15,845 nt of DNA from Alistipes sp. (GCA_017646785.1 JAGCLX010000006.1:1-15845), one strand, 5' to 3'; counted from the first letter of the stretch, positions 1 through 6,851 are shown. Numbers and translations are program-made. Notes: a model not told the origin generated them from the letters alone.

Positions 1-163
1 ATCCTTGGGCTACGCGATTAAGCTAATTTACCCAGTAAATTAAGCAGCGAGTGCGTAGTTGTTATTGCCATTTATAGCTTGAGCGTTCAGTTTAACGAGA
101 CCCCACACAAGGCTCGACGTGCTTACAATCGAATTCTACCTGCTGTCAAAACCGGTCACCCCC
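1..163 (-). ncRNA. ssrA: tmRNA (ssrA), 5' part, cut by the left window edge
   Basis: Transfer-messenger RNA rescues stalled ribosomes and tags the unfinished protein for degradation. Read on the minus strand, the RNA starts at about 163 with GGGGGTG, the 5' half of a 7-bp acceptor stem, then ACCGGTTTTGACAGC, nearly the same as the start of the Porphyromonas gingivalis tmRNA as I remember it (GGGGCTGACCGGCTTTGACAGC). The tag reading frame is at 69..40: GGC resume codon, then NNNYALAA and TAA, giving GNNNYALAA, which fits the Bacteroidales pattern G(E/N)xNYALAA. The stop codon opens an 8-bp hairpin (42..24), matching the tmRNA helix that normally carries the tag stop. The pseudoknots and the 3' half of the tRNA-like domain lie beyond the window. 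The choice of GGC as resume codon rests on analogy. Confidence 0.93.
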
Positions 164-202
164 GTTTGTTAGAAGTGGATGTCATCCGCTTCTAACAAAC
201 GG
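162..202 (-). other. Long hairpin abutting the tmRNA 5' end
   Basis: The arms at 162-180 and 184-202 are complementary over 19 positions with one G:T pair and a 3-nt loop (181-183). On the minus strand this sits directly before mature tmRNA and would take in its first two G residues. No T-run follows on either side, so it does not look like an intrinsic terminator. It is probably part of the precursor tmRNA 5' leader, next to the expected RNase P cut. The role is inferred. Confidence 0.6.
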
Positions 203-227
203 AATGACACAACTTCTCTGGGTAGAT

Positions 228-258
228 TTACAATAAGTGGCATCTGTGGCAATGCAAA
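228..258 (-). promoter_or_regulatory. Weak candidate promoter of ssrA
   Basis: On the minus strand TTTG (258-255) is followed after 19 nt by TATTGTAA (235-228). The first element and the spacing fit the Bacteroidota -33/-7 promoter, but the second element matches TAnnTTTG only in part. Transcription would start near 220 and run through the hairpin into tmRNA. Confidence 0.25.
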
Positions 259-280
259 TGCGGTGCAAATGTAATAAAAT

Positions 281-312
281 TTTGCGGAATATAAAAATTA
301 TCGCTAAATTTG
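281..312 (+). promoter_or_regulatory. Bacteroidota-type promoter of the ftsE-like gene
   Basis: TTTG (281-284), a 20-nt spacer, then TAAATTTG (305-312), an exact match to TAnnTTTG. A transcription start near 318-320 is expected. This puts the TTG at 310 inside the promoter and favours the ATG at 334 as the translation start. Confidence 0.7.
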
Positions 313-333
313 CATGATAGATTAATTCGTGAT

Positions 334-1059
334 ATGATGGAGAGAAGAAGAGTCATCGAACTTAGAAACGTGTCGATATATCAGGGCGAGGTGTCGCGAA
401 AGGCAAATGCAGAGAATAACCTCGTCTTGTCTAACATAAACCTCGCGGTGGAGGAGGGTGAGTTTGTATACCTTATTGGTCGCGTGGGTACGGGTAAGAG
501 TACGCTGCTCAAGACCCTGTATGCTGAGGTGGATCTTGTCGAAGGTGAGGCTACGGTTGTGGGTTTCGACCTCAGGGGTATTAAGCGCCGTCAGATACCC
601 ATGTTGCGCCGCTCTATGGGTATTGTGTTCCAGGACTTCCAGCTGCTCACCGACCGCAACGTCTTCTTGAACCTATATGATGTGATGCGTGCTACGGGTT
701 GGGATAGCGAGGAGGATATCAGATGCCGCATTAGCGAGGTGCTCGAGCTTGTAGGCTTGGAGCATAAGAGCTATAAGATGCCCTTTGAGCTCTCGGGTGG
801 CGAGCAGCAGCGTCTAACCATCGCGCGTGCGCTACTTAACAAGCCACGCCTTATCCTTGCAGATGAGCCCACGGGAAACCTTGACCCCGTAACTGCTGAG
901 GGTATCATGGAGCTGTTCCATAACATCGCTAAGAGTGGCTGTGCTGTCGTTATGTCTACGCACAACATCTCGCTTATCGAGCAGTTCCCCTCGCGCACTA
1001 TTCTCTTTGCCAAAGGGCAGATTGCAGAGGTCGATGTGACAAGCCTTGTCGAGGCTTAA
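334..1059 (+). CDS. ftsE: FtsE-like cell-division ABC ATPase
   Basis: A 241-residue stand-alone ABC ATPase. Motifs: Walker [10 protein letters not shown] (49-57), signature LSGGEQQR (153-160), Walker [13 protein letters not shown] (173-184), and a switch histidine in MSTHN. The Walker A form GRVGxGKS, the overall length and the ADEPTGNLD box are typical of Bacteroidota FtsE. In that family FtsE pairs with the membrane protein FtsX and controls cell-wall hydrolases at the division site. No ftsX is next to it; the gene stands alone between ssrA and the convergent zinc operon. The reading frame stays open to a TTG at 310, but that codon is inside the promoter, so ATG 334 (or the adjacent ATG 337) is preferred. 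LolD or MacB-type export ATPases share these motifs and are the main alternative. Confidence 0.82.
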   Translation: MMERRRVIELRNVSIYQGEVSRKANAENNLVLSNINLAVEEGEFVYLIGRVGTGKSTLLKTLYAEVDLVEGEATVVGFDLRGIKRRQIPMLRRSMGIVFQDFQLLTDRNVFLNLYDVMRATGWDSEEDIRCRISEVLELVGLEHKSYKMPFELSGGEQQRLTIARALLNKPRLILADEPTGNLDPVTAEGIMELFHNIAKSGCAVVMSTHNISLIEQFPSRTILFAKGQIAEVDVTSLVEA

Positions 1060-1078
1060 GTCTTACAGTATAATGAAA

Positions 1079-1115
1079 ATGAGGATGGCTATTAAGTCAT
1101 CCTCATCTCTTTTAT
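1079..1115. terminator. Hairpin terminator between convergent genes
   Basis: A perfect 9-bp stem, ATGAGGATG (1079-1087) and CATCCTCAT (1098-1106), with a 10-nt loop. It is followed on the plus strand by CTCTTTTATCTC and on the minus strand by TTTTCATT. It lies between the stop codons of ftsE (plus) and the metal-transport ATPase gene (minus) and probably serves both. Confidence 0.75.
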
Positions 1116-1117
1116 CT

Positions 1118-1903
1118 CTACTCGTTGCAGTGGGGACAGTGGTGATGCTCGCCAAGCACGGTGTGGGGAATGTTGCCGTGGGTGATAATCTGTATGGGGC
1201 AGTCGTAGTTACGCAGCTGCTCCTCGGTGATGACGTTGGAGTCGTGGCGGTGAACATGGCGGTTGACGCAGACGATGTTGTTCACAACGCTCGATATCGT
1301 GCCCACGTCGTGTGATACCATCATGATGGCCATGTCGTGGCTCAGGTGGTGCAAGAGGTTGTATAGCTCGTTCTCGAAGCGGTTGTCCACGAAGTTGGTG
1401 GGCTCGTCGAGTACCAGGAGCTTGGGCTCGGAAATGATGGCGCGACAGAGCATAACGCGCTGTAGCTGTCCTCCCGAGAGCTCACCTATGGGGCGTGTGG
1501 CGAGGTGGTCGAGGTGTGCATGCTCGAGTGTCGTCATGGCGCGCTCACGTTCACTCTTGCCGTAGGGACGTAGCATGCCTCGCTCAGCCTGAAGTCCCGA
1601 CATCACGACCTCCACTACAGAGATGGGAAATACCTTGTCGAAGGATGACACCTGGGGTAGGTAGCCGATGTGTGGCTTGCCATTGCGCAGTAGGGAGGTG
1701 TCGAAGTGGATGGTGCCACTGTATGGTACTATGCCCATGATGGCCTTGACGAGGGTGCTCTTGCCGCCGCCATTAGGACCTATGATGCCGAGGAAGTCGT
1801 CCGCGTATATATTAAGGTCTACGTGCTCGAGTGCGCGCACCGTGTCGTACGACACTCCCAGGTCGCGGATGGTGATTAGGGACTGCTTCATCTCTACTTG
1901 CAT
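1118..1903 (-). CDS. znuC: Zinc/manganese ABC transporter ATPase (ZnuC-like)
   Basis: A 261-residue ATPase that would power uptake of Zn2+ (or Mn2+) through a membrane permease. Motifs: Walker A GPNGGGKST (42-50), signature LSGGQLQR (142-149), Walker B with D166-E167 in LLVLDEPTNFVD, and switch histidine in MMVSHD. The GPNGGGKS form and the VDNRFENELYNLL segment are typical of the MntB/ZnuC group. A tail after the ATPase core ends in GEHHHCPHCNE, a likely metal-binding cluster. The gene follows the binding-protein gene: ATG 1903 overlaps its stop by 10 nt, and ATG 1891 (start MKQSLITIRDL, closer to family N-termini) lies 2 nt after it. Either start implies translational coupling. No permease gene follows; the next gene is convergent ftsE. 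Zinc versus manganese cannot be told from the ATPase alone. Confidence 0.88.
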   Translation of the reverse strand: MQVEMKQSLITIRDLGVSYDTVRALEHVDLNIYADDFLGIIGPNGGGKSTLVKAIMGIVPYSGTIHFDTSLLRNGKPHIGYLPQVSSFDKVFPISVVEVVMSGLQAERGMLRPYGKSERERAMTTLEHAHLDHLATRPIGELSGGQLQRVMLCRAIISEPKLLVLDEPTNFVDNRFENELYNLLHHLSHDMAIMMVSHDVGTISSVVNNIVCVNRHVHRHDSNVITEEQLRNYDCPIQIITHGNIPHTVLGEHHHCPHCNE

Positions 1904-2736
1904 ATAATCTCTGTGATGCGCTCTATCTCGCTGAGTATATCCTCTGACAGGGGATCGGTGGTGATAATCTCCATGCTTGCACTGTTGGCTATGGCGCGCA
2001 CCTTCTCCTCGCTATATTGTGGCTGGCGGAATATCGCCTTTATGCCATGCTCCTTGGCGCGCTCGATGAGAGCTGTGGTTTGGCGCAATGAGGGCTCCTT
2101 GCCGTCGTGCTCGATGGCTATTTGCTCGATACCATAGTCGCGGGCATAGTAGGTGTAGGCTGGGTGGTATATCATCATTGCCTTGACACCCGCCTCTGCA
2201 ATGCGCGCAGCGCAGTATGTGTCGAGAGCATCAATACGCTCTAAAAGTTGCTCCGTAGCTTCGCTATACTTGACTGAGTCGGGATAGTGGGTGATAATGG
2301 CATTGTGAGCATTAGTAATCATCGTGCGTAGTGCGCGGGGAGATGTCCACACATGAGGATCTACACCGTGGTGGTGATGATGGTGGCCATGAGAGCAACT
2401 GCCAGCGATTAGCTCAATATCTTTGGATAGGTTTACTACCTCGGCGTCGCCATTTATGCGTCTAACGAGGCTCTGCTCGAAGTCTATAAGTCCGGTTGAG
2501 AAGATAAACTCCGCATCGTTAAATGCTGTCACCTGCTTGGGTGTAGGCTCGAATGTTTCAGGGCTTGCACCCTTAGGTACGATGACCTCGACCACGAAAT
2601 CACCCATAGTAATCTCCTGGATGAGTGATTGCATAGGAGTTATAGTTACAAATATAGTCTTTTTGTTGTTGTCGTTCTTTGTAGTGCAGCCAGCGATTAG
2701 GAGAACGCAAATTATGAATGTCGCTATTTTTTGCAT
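1894..2736 (-). CDS. znuA: Zinc-binding lipoprotein of the metal ABC transporter (ZnuA-like)
   Basis: A 280-residue member of the ZnuA/TroA (SBP_bac_9) family, which captures Zn2+ or Mn2+ outside the inner membrane. The start at 2736 gives a clean lipoprotein signal, MQKIATFIICVLLIAGC, with Cys17 as lipidation site; starting further upstream would place about 25 unlikely residues, and the promoter, before it. Family features: a His-rich loop (H116 and H118-H123, just after C114) followed by GVDPHVW, a second His in MMIYHPAYTYYARDYG, and an acidic ligand region near ITTDPLSEDI. The His-rich loop points to zinc, since it is a mark of ZnuA over manganese-specific relatives. It is the first gene of a two-gene operon with the ATPase. 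Repression by a Zur-type regulator is expected from the family, but I saw no clear operator. Confidence 0.9.
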   Translation of the reverse strand: MQKIATFIICVLLIAGCTTKNDNNKKTIFVTITPMQSLIQEITMGDFVVEVIVPKGASPETFEPTPKQVTAFNDAEFIFSTGLIDFEQSLVRRINGDAEVVNLSKDIELIAGSCSHGHHHHHHGVDPHVWTSPRALRTMITNAHNAIITHYPDSVKYSEATEQLLERIDALDTYCAARIAEAGVKAMMIYHPAYTYYARDYGIEQIAIEHDGKEPSLRQTTALIERAKEHGIKAIFRQPQYSEEKVRAIANSASMEIITTDPLSEDILSEIERITEIICK

Positions 2737-2767
2737 TATAATATAATCTTTGTGAAAAATGTGTATG

Positions 2768-2775
2768 CAAAGGTA
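2768..2775 (-). promoter_or_regulatory. Candidate -7 element of the znuA operon
   Basis: TACCTTTG on the minus strand (2775-2768) matches TAnnTTTG exactly and lies about 30 nt before the znuA ATG. No TTTG is found at the usual 19-21 nt upstream; the nearest is only 12 nt away, so the call is tentative. Confidence 0.45.
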
Positions 2776-2794
2776 TAAAAAAGTGTGCAAAAAT

Positions 2795-2826
2795 TTTGTT
2801 TTTGTCGGCAAAAAATGAGATATTTG
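2795..2826 (+). promoter_or_regulatory. Candidate promoter of the flavo-diiron gene
   Basis: TTTG (2795-2798), a 20-nt spacer, then GATATTTG (2819-2826), which keeps the TTTG half of the -7 consensus. Transcription would start near 2832, leaving a leader of about 20 nt before ATG 2853. It lies within the znuA divergent intergenic region. Confidence 0.45.
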
Positions 2827-2852
2827 TGACGCAAATATTAAACTTACGCAAA

Positions 2853-4016
2853 ATGATTAAGAATATAACCGAAAAAATAGTCTATATTGGCGTTGATGAT
2901 ACAGACATCGACTTGTTCGAGAGCCAGTATATTGTGCCTGATGGTGTGTCGTATAATTCATATGTAATCCTTGATGAGAAGGTGGCGGTGATGGATACCG
3001 TAGATCTTCGCAAGGCTGATGAGTGGTTGGATAATTTGAACACTGCGCTTGCTGGTCGTAAGCCCGACTATCTCATCGTTCAGCACCTTGAGCCTGACCA
3101 CGCTGGTACTATTGCTCGCGTGATGGATCTATACCCAGAGATGCAGGTTGTGGCTTCGGATAAGGCGGTTAAGATGTTGCCTAATTTCTTCGCTAACACA
3201 TCGTTCGACGGCCGTACAATTGGAGTTAAGGAGGGTGATACTCTATCGCTTGGTGGTCGCACGCTAACCTTTGCTATGGCACCCATGGTGCACTGGCCCG
3301 AGGTGATGGTGACCTACGACAGCACTGACAAGGTGCTCTTCTCGGCTGACGGCTTCGGTAAGTTCGGCGCATTGTCGCGTGGTGGCGAGTGGGCATGCGA
3401 GGCGCGTCGCTACTACTTTAACATCTGTGGTAAGTATGGTGCACCCGTGCAGGCACTATTGAAGAAGGCTGCAACGCTTGATATCGCTATCATCTGTCCT
3501 ACACACGGTCCTGTGCTTACAGAGAACTTGGGATACTACATCGGTCTTTACGATAAGTGGAGTAAGTATGAGCCAGAGGATGAGGGCGTACTTGTAGCAT
3601 ATGCATCTATCCATGGTAATACAGCGCAGGTTGCGCGTAAGTTCGCCGATATTTTGCGTGCTAAGGGTGCTGAGAAGGTTGTTGTTGCAGACCTCTCACG
3701 TTGTGATATGGCTGAGGCTGTCGAGGATGCATTCCGCTATAGCCGTCTTGTGGTTGCTGCGGCATCTTACGATGCCGATGTATTCCCTCCTATGCACGAT
3801 TTCTTGCACCATCTTGCTATCAAGAACTATTCAAAGCGTCGTATCGGTATCATCGAGAACGGCTCATGGGCACCATCTGCAGGTAAGGCTATGCGTGCTA
3901 TAATAGACACATTTAAGAATGTGACAGTAGCTGATACCATGGTGACTATCGTGTCAACGTTGAAGGAGTCTGATATGCCAGCATTGGAGCGTTTGGCTGA
4001 CGAGGTGCTTGCATAG
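2853..4016 (+). CDS. Flavo-diiron protein (A-type flavoprotein, NO/O2 reductase)
   Basis: A 387-residue cytosolic enzyme of the FprA/NorV-core family, which reduces O2 to water and/or NO to N2O and so protects anaerobes. The N-terminal metallo-beta-lactamase-like domain has the full set of diiron ligands: H78-x-E80-x-D82-H83 (QHLEPDH), H147 (MVHWPE), D166 (SADGFG) and H218 (CPTHGP). The C-terminal flavodoxin domain begins near residue 245 and has the FMN phosphate loop ASIHGNT (251-257). There is no fused rubredoxin or flavin reductase domain, so electrons must come from a separate partner. The start MIKNITEKIVYIGVDD fits family N-termini; an in-frame ATG at 2796 would overlap the promoter. 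Both NO and O2 activities occur in the family; the sequence alone does not say which dominates. Confidence 0.93.
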   Translation: MIKNITEKIVYIGVDDTDIDLFESQYIVPDGVSYNSYVILDEKVAVMDTVDLRKADEWLDNLNTALAGRKPDYLIVQHLEPDHAGTIARVMDLYPEMQVVASDKAVKMLPNFFANTSFDGRTIGVKEGDTLSLGGRTLTFAMAPMVHWPEVMVTYDSTDKVLFSADGFGKFGALSRGGEWACEARRYYFNICGKYGAPVQALLKKAATLDIAIICPTHGPVLTENLGYYIGLYDKWSKYEPEDEGVLVAYASIHGNTAQVARKFADILRAKGAEKVVVADLSRCDMAEAVEDAFRYSRLVVAAASYDADVFPPMHDFLHHLAIKNYSKRRIGIIENGSWAPSAGKAMRAIIDTFKNVTVADTMVTIVSTLKESDMPALERLADEVLA

Positions 4017-4027
4017 TTAGACGGCGT

Positions 4028-4079
4028 ATATAAATAGAGAGCTGTCAATCCACGCGGATTGACAGCTCTCTATTTATAT
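4028..4079. terminator. Perfect 24-bp hairpin between convergent genes
   Basis: The arms 4028-4051 and 4056-4079 are perfectly complementary over 24 bp with a 4-nt loop ACGC. The A/T-rich outer 9 bp would supply a T-rich 3' side on either strand (CTATTTATAT). It lies between the flavo-diiron stop (4016) and the lipoprotein stop (4089) and is a likely bidirectional terminator. Confidence 0.85.
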
Positions 4080-4088
4080 GAGTGTTGG

Positions 4089-4541
4089 TTACTTTGTGCT
4101 GTTGTATGTCACCTGGTGCTCACCGCACATAAAGCTAAGAGTCATTGTGTTGTTCGTGATTAAGCCATTGAGGTTGGTTATTGTGAACTTCTCGAATGGC
4201 CCACCCATAGCGTAGGGAACAATATTGTTGCCGGCAAGTACGTAGTTGCCTACCGCGCCAAGGCAATCGACACCCTCGACAACCATGTCAAGCTTTATAG
4301 GCATAGCCTCTGCAAATTTCACTTTATACATCACAAAGTTGAGTTTGTCGTCTAAGATCTCATAATCAACCTCGACGTCCTCTTGTGTGTAAAACGTGCC
4401 GTCGTTCTGATCTACGGTCATCGTGCCCTTGTAGCACTCGTTGTCATCTGGCTTAGAAGGAAGTGCATTGTTGTCACCATTCTCGCAACCAAAAAGTATT
4501 AGGCTCGAAAGTGTGAGTAGGAAAAATCTAAGTGTTTTCAT
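4089..4541 (-). CDS. Small lipoprotein, probably calycin-like beta-barrel
   Basis: A 150-residue lipoprotein with signal MKTLRFFLLTLSSLILFGC (Cys19) and an acidic spacer ENGDNN, which in Bacteroidota can favour surface export. The mature part (about 37-150) is beta-rich, with alternating polar and hydrophobic residues and no helix-like stretch. The pattern of YKGTMTVD at its beginning, VVEGVDCLG in the middle and TITNLNGLI..MTLSFMCGEHQVTYN at the end resembles the Bacteroidota calycin-like domain (PF13944). That assignment is from memory of the family and not confirmed. Two cysteines remain in the mature domain besides the N-terminal pair region. The gene starts 2 nt after the receptor gene stop, so the two are almost surely co-transcribed and may act together at the outer membrane. 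Ligand unknown. Confidence 0.72.
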   Translation of the reverse strand: MKTLRFFLLTLSSLILFGCENGDNNALPSKPDDNECYKGTMTVDQNDGTFYTQEDVEVDYEILDDKLNFVMYKVKFAEAMPIKLDMVVEGVDCLGAVGNYVLAGNNIVPYAMGGPFEKFTITNLNGLITNNTMTLSFMCGEHQVTYNSTK

Positions 4542-4543
4542 AA

Positions 4544-6799
4544 TTAAAGTGTGATATTAAGTCTTATACCTCCATGTATGGGTGCACCCTCAGAGTAGAA
4601 CTCCTCGCCCACGCTCTTGAAGTAAAATACGTTATAGTGTGTATTGGTAAGGTTGCGACCCCATATTGACAGTTCGATATTATTCATGCGTAGTGTTGCC
4701 TGTGCGCCCAACGTGTTGTAGAAGGGCTGGTAACGTGTGTTGGCCTCGTTCCAGTATATTGAACCACAGCCTCGCCAATCAATGGAGAGTGTTAGCGCAT
4801 GGAGTTTGGGATGTGCAAAACGCCATGTGTGTGATGCCATGATGAGTGCTGTGTGCTCGGGGGCGTAGGGTAGGCGGTTATCTTTATAATCGCCTATGCC
4901 GTCGTTGTACTCTCGGAAGCGAGCGTTGGTATAACCATAGTCGCCACGAATGGTGAATCCCTCATATACATATTCAGTGCTCAACTCAGCACCGAAGCTG
5001 CGGGCACGTGCGGCATTCGACATCATGCGGCCGGTACTCTTGCCGTGGGGAAGCACCGTAACCTGCTGGTCGAAGCACTCTATCCAGAAGAGCGATGCAT
5101 AAATGTCGAGCCCAGTGATAGGACGTAGGTGGGTGCCAACCTCAAAGTTCCAACTTGTCTCGGGCTTGTAGCGTGTTGCAGATGCGGAGTCGTACGTTGT
5201 GCCATCAACGCCATCGAGTGTTATGCCGAGGTCGTTCATCATGTCGTTCATCATCTTCGACTGCAGGATATCAGAGAATATCTGTGTGTTGAAGCCTCCA
5301 GCCTTGTATCCGCGAGTAATGGTAGCGTATGCTGAGCCTTGGTCGAAGCTATACTCTGCAGCGATCTTGGGTAGTATCTCAAAGAACAACTGACTCTCCG
5401 TGCCCTTAAACTCGCTGTATAAGTCACAATACTCCTTCATCGTCATGTCGAACATGTATGGTATAGTAGCATTCGAGTTGTAGCTCATCGAGCTATACTC
5501 TAAGTCAAATCGTATACCAGCCGTAACTCGAAAGTTTCCCAGGCGGTATGATGATTGATGATATAGTGCTGCGCCATAGGTAGGTATCTTAAAATCGCTG
5601 TTAATAACGAAATTATTGCCTCCAATGTGCATGCTGTGGTCGGGGAATACGCTGTGTATACCCTTGTTGATGTTGCCCAGGATGAGGTCGTCGATGCCGT
5701 CGCGCTTGAAGGTTACGGGCGAGGACATGTCGAGCCACTTGGCGAAGAGAAAGGCACCTGAGAGCCACTGCCAGCGCTGCGTGCGGTCGGCATTGCGCAC
5801 CACCACCTCCTGGGTTAGGGTGTGCTCGCGTTGTAGCTGCTGCATGGTGAACATGGAGCGGGGGGTGAAGTCCTGGTCGAGGGTCATGGCGTCGCCAAGG
5901 TACTGGTAGCTTGTGGCGCTCGAGAAGGCAACCTTATCGCCCTGGTGCTTAGCCACGAAGCCCTCCGTGAGGGTGAGGCGCTCATAGCCCGAGGGGTCGT
6001 TGTAGGCCACAGCCTCGGTGACATGGGTAGCGGGGTTGTAGTGGTGGTAGGCATAGCCACCCTCGTTGGTGTAGCCAGCCGTGAGTGAGTTATCCAGGCT
6101 CCAGCCCCTCTTAAGCAGCCATTGCATGCGTAGGCGTGCCGAGGCGTTGTTGCCACGGTCGCACATCTCGTTGGTGAAGGTGTTGCGGAAGTAGCCACCA
6201 TTGTGGTTGAAGAGGGCTGCTGCCGAGATGCCGAAGCTCTCTGTGGGGCGGGCATAGTAGGCTGCTGATGCGCGATACGAACTTACGGTTGAGTACTCAG
6301 CCATAGCGCGTAGGCCCTGCCATGCAAGAGGTGATAGGGTGGTGATGTTCATAACACCTCCTGAGGTATTGCGGCCATATAGTGTGCCCTGGGGACCGCG
6401 TAGAAGCTTAAGTTTGCGTATGTCGTAGAAGTCGAAGTCGTAGACATTCTTATTCATCAATGGGATGTCGTCGATGGTGACACCTAAGACTGGCTGGTCG
6501 ATGCGTGAACCAAAACCGCGCACATATATTGACGATGTGATTGATGATCCGTAGTCAGGTTGGTAGAAGTTGGGCGCTATGAGCGAAACGTCTTTAATGG
6601 ATGATACGCCCATGCCCTCCATGCTCTTCATTGTAAGTTGCGTTGTAGCTATGGGAGTGCGCAGTGCGTCGTCGTTCTTGAGCGAGGCTGTGACCTCTAT
6701 GCGTTCTATGTGTAATGTATCTGTGGGGATGGAGCTATCGTCCATCTCCGAAACGGGGTTGGCAAACGCAAGGGCCAATATGGCAATCATACTTTTCAT
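4544..6799 (-). CDS. TonB-dependent outer-membrane receptor
   Basis: A 751-residue TonB-dependent transporter. Start MKSMIAILALAFA gives a short signal peptide; the alternative ATG at 6841 lies upstream of the promoter. A TonB-box-like segment IERIEVTAS (31-39) leads into the plug domain (about 45-165), with typical IYVRGFGSRIDQP and LKLLRGPQGTLYGRNTSGGVMNI. The rest is a 22-strand-type barrel ending HGGIRLNITL. It has no N-terminal carboxypeptidase-like extension and no SusD partner, so it is not a SusC-type glycan receptor; it is closer to siderophore, heme or cobalamin type receptors. The terminal residue is Leu instead of the usual Phe/Trp. The substrate is unknown. It forms an operon with the small lipoprotein gene 2 nt downstream, and an inverted repeat overlaps its promoter. 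Confidence 0.9.
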   Translation of the reverse strand: MKSMIAILALAFANPVSEMDDSSIPTDTLHIERIEVTASLKNDDALRTPIATTQLTMKSMEGMGVSSIKDVSLIAPNFYQPDYGSSITSSIYVRGFGSRIDQPVLGVTIDDIPLMNKNVYDFDFYDIRKLKLLRGPQGTLYGRNTSGGVMNITTLSPLAWQGLRAMAEYSTVSSYRASAAYYARPTESFGISAAALFNHNGGYFRNTFTNEMCDRGNNASARLRMQWLLKRGWSLDNSLTAGYTNEGGYAYHHYNPATHVTEAVAYNDPSGYERLTLTEGFVAKHQGDKVAFSSATSYQYLGDAMTLDQDFTPRSMFTMQQLQREHTLTQEVVVRNADRTQRWQWLSGAFLFAKWLDMSSPVTFKRDGIDDLILGNINKGIHSVFPDHSMHIGGNNFVINSDFKIPTYGAALYHQSSYRLGNFRVTAGIRFDLEYSSMSYNSNATIPYMFDMTMKEYCDLYSEFKGTESQLFFEILPKIAAEYSFDQGSAYATITRGYKAGGFNTQIFSDILQSKMMNDMMNDLGITLDGVDGTTYDSASATRYKPETSWNFEVGTHLRPITGLDIYASLFWIECFDQQVTVLPHGKSTGRMMSNAARARSFGAELSTEYVYEGFTIRGDYGYTNARFREYNDGIGDYKDNRLPYAPEHTALIMASHTWRFAHPKLHALTLSIDWRGCGSIYWNEANTRYQPFYNTLGAQATLRMNNIELSIWGRNLTNTHYNVFYFKSVGEEFYSEGAPIHGGIRLNITL

Positions 6800-6803
6800 G
6801 CCG

Positions 6804-6835
6804 CAAAAGTACAACACAACTACATAATTAGCAAC
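6804..6835 (-). promoter_or_regulatory. Promoter of the TonB-receptor operon
   Basis: On the minus strand GTTG (6835-6832), a 20-nt spacer, then TACTTTTG (6811-6804), an exact TAnnTTTG. The -7 element ends only 4 nt before the ATG at 6799, so the transcript would have almost no leader. The same GTTG-20-TACTTTTG arrangement precedes the YqaA/DedA-family gene. Confidence 0.7.
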
Positions 6836-6851
6836 CCCCATTTATGGGGGT
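6834..6851. promoter_or_regulatory. Inverted repeat at the receptor promoter, operator-like
   Basis: ACCCCCA (6834-6840), spacer TTTA, TGGGGGT (6845-6851) is a perfect 7-bp inverted repeat. It overlaps the -33 element of the receptor promoter, so a bound protein would block RNA polymerase. It could also form a hairpin, but it lies upstream of the predicted transcript start. Repressor identity unknown. Confidence 0.45.

Noticed and set aside
1..163. First read as RNase P RNA or 6S RNA on the plus strand
   Set aside because: Neither set of conserved elements is present; the minus strand matches tmRNA including a full tag frame.
162..202. Hairpin as an intrinsic terminator
   Set aside because: No T-run on either strand, and no gene ends into it within the window.
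771..1013. Minus-strand open frame inside the ftsE-like gene
   Set aside because: It is the reverse complement of well-conserved ATPase motifs; the plus-strand gene explains the sequence.
1046..1315. Plus-strand open frame across the ftsE/znuC junction
   Set aside because: It runs through the terminator hairpin and opposite the znuC tail, and its product is low-complexity Val/Asp.
2381..2392. Short trinucleotide-like repeat encoding consecutive histidines in znuA
   Set aside because: It is the functional His-rich loop of the ZnuA family rather than a slippage repeat; mixed CAC/CAT codons argue for selection.
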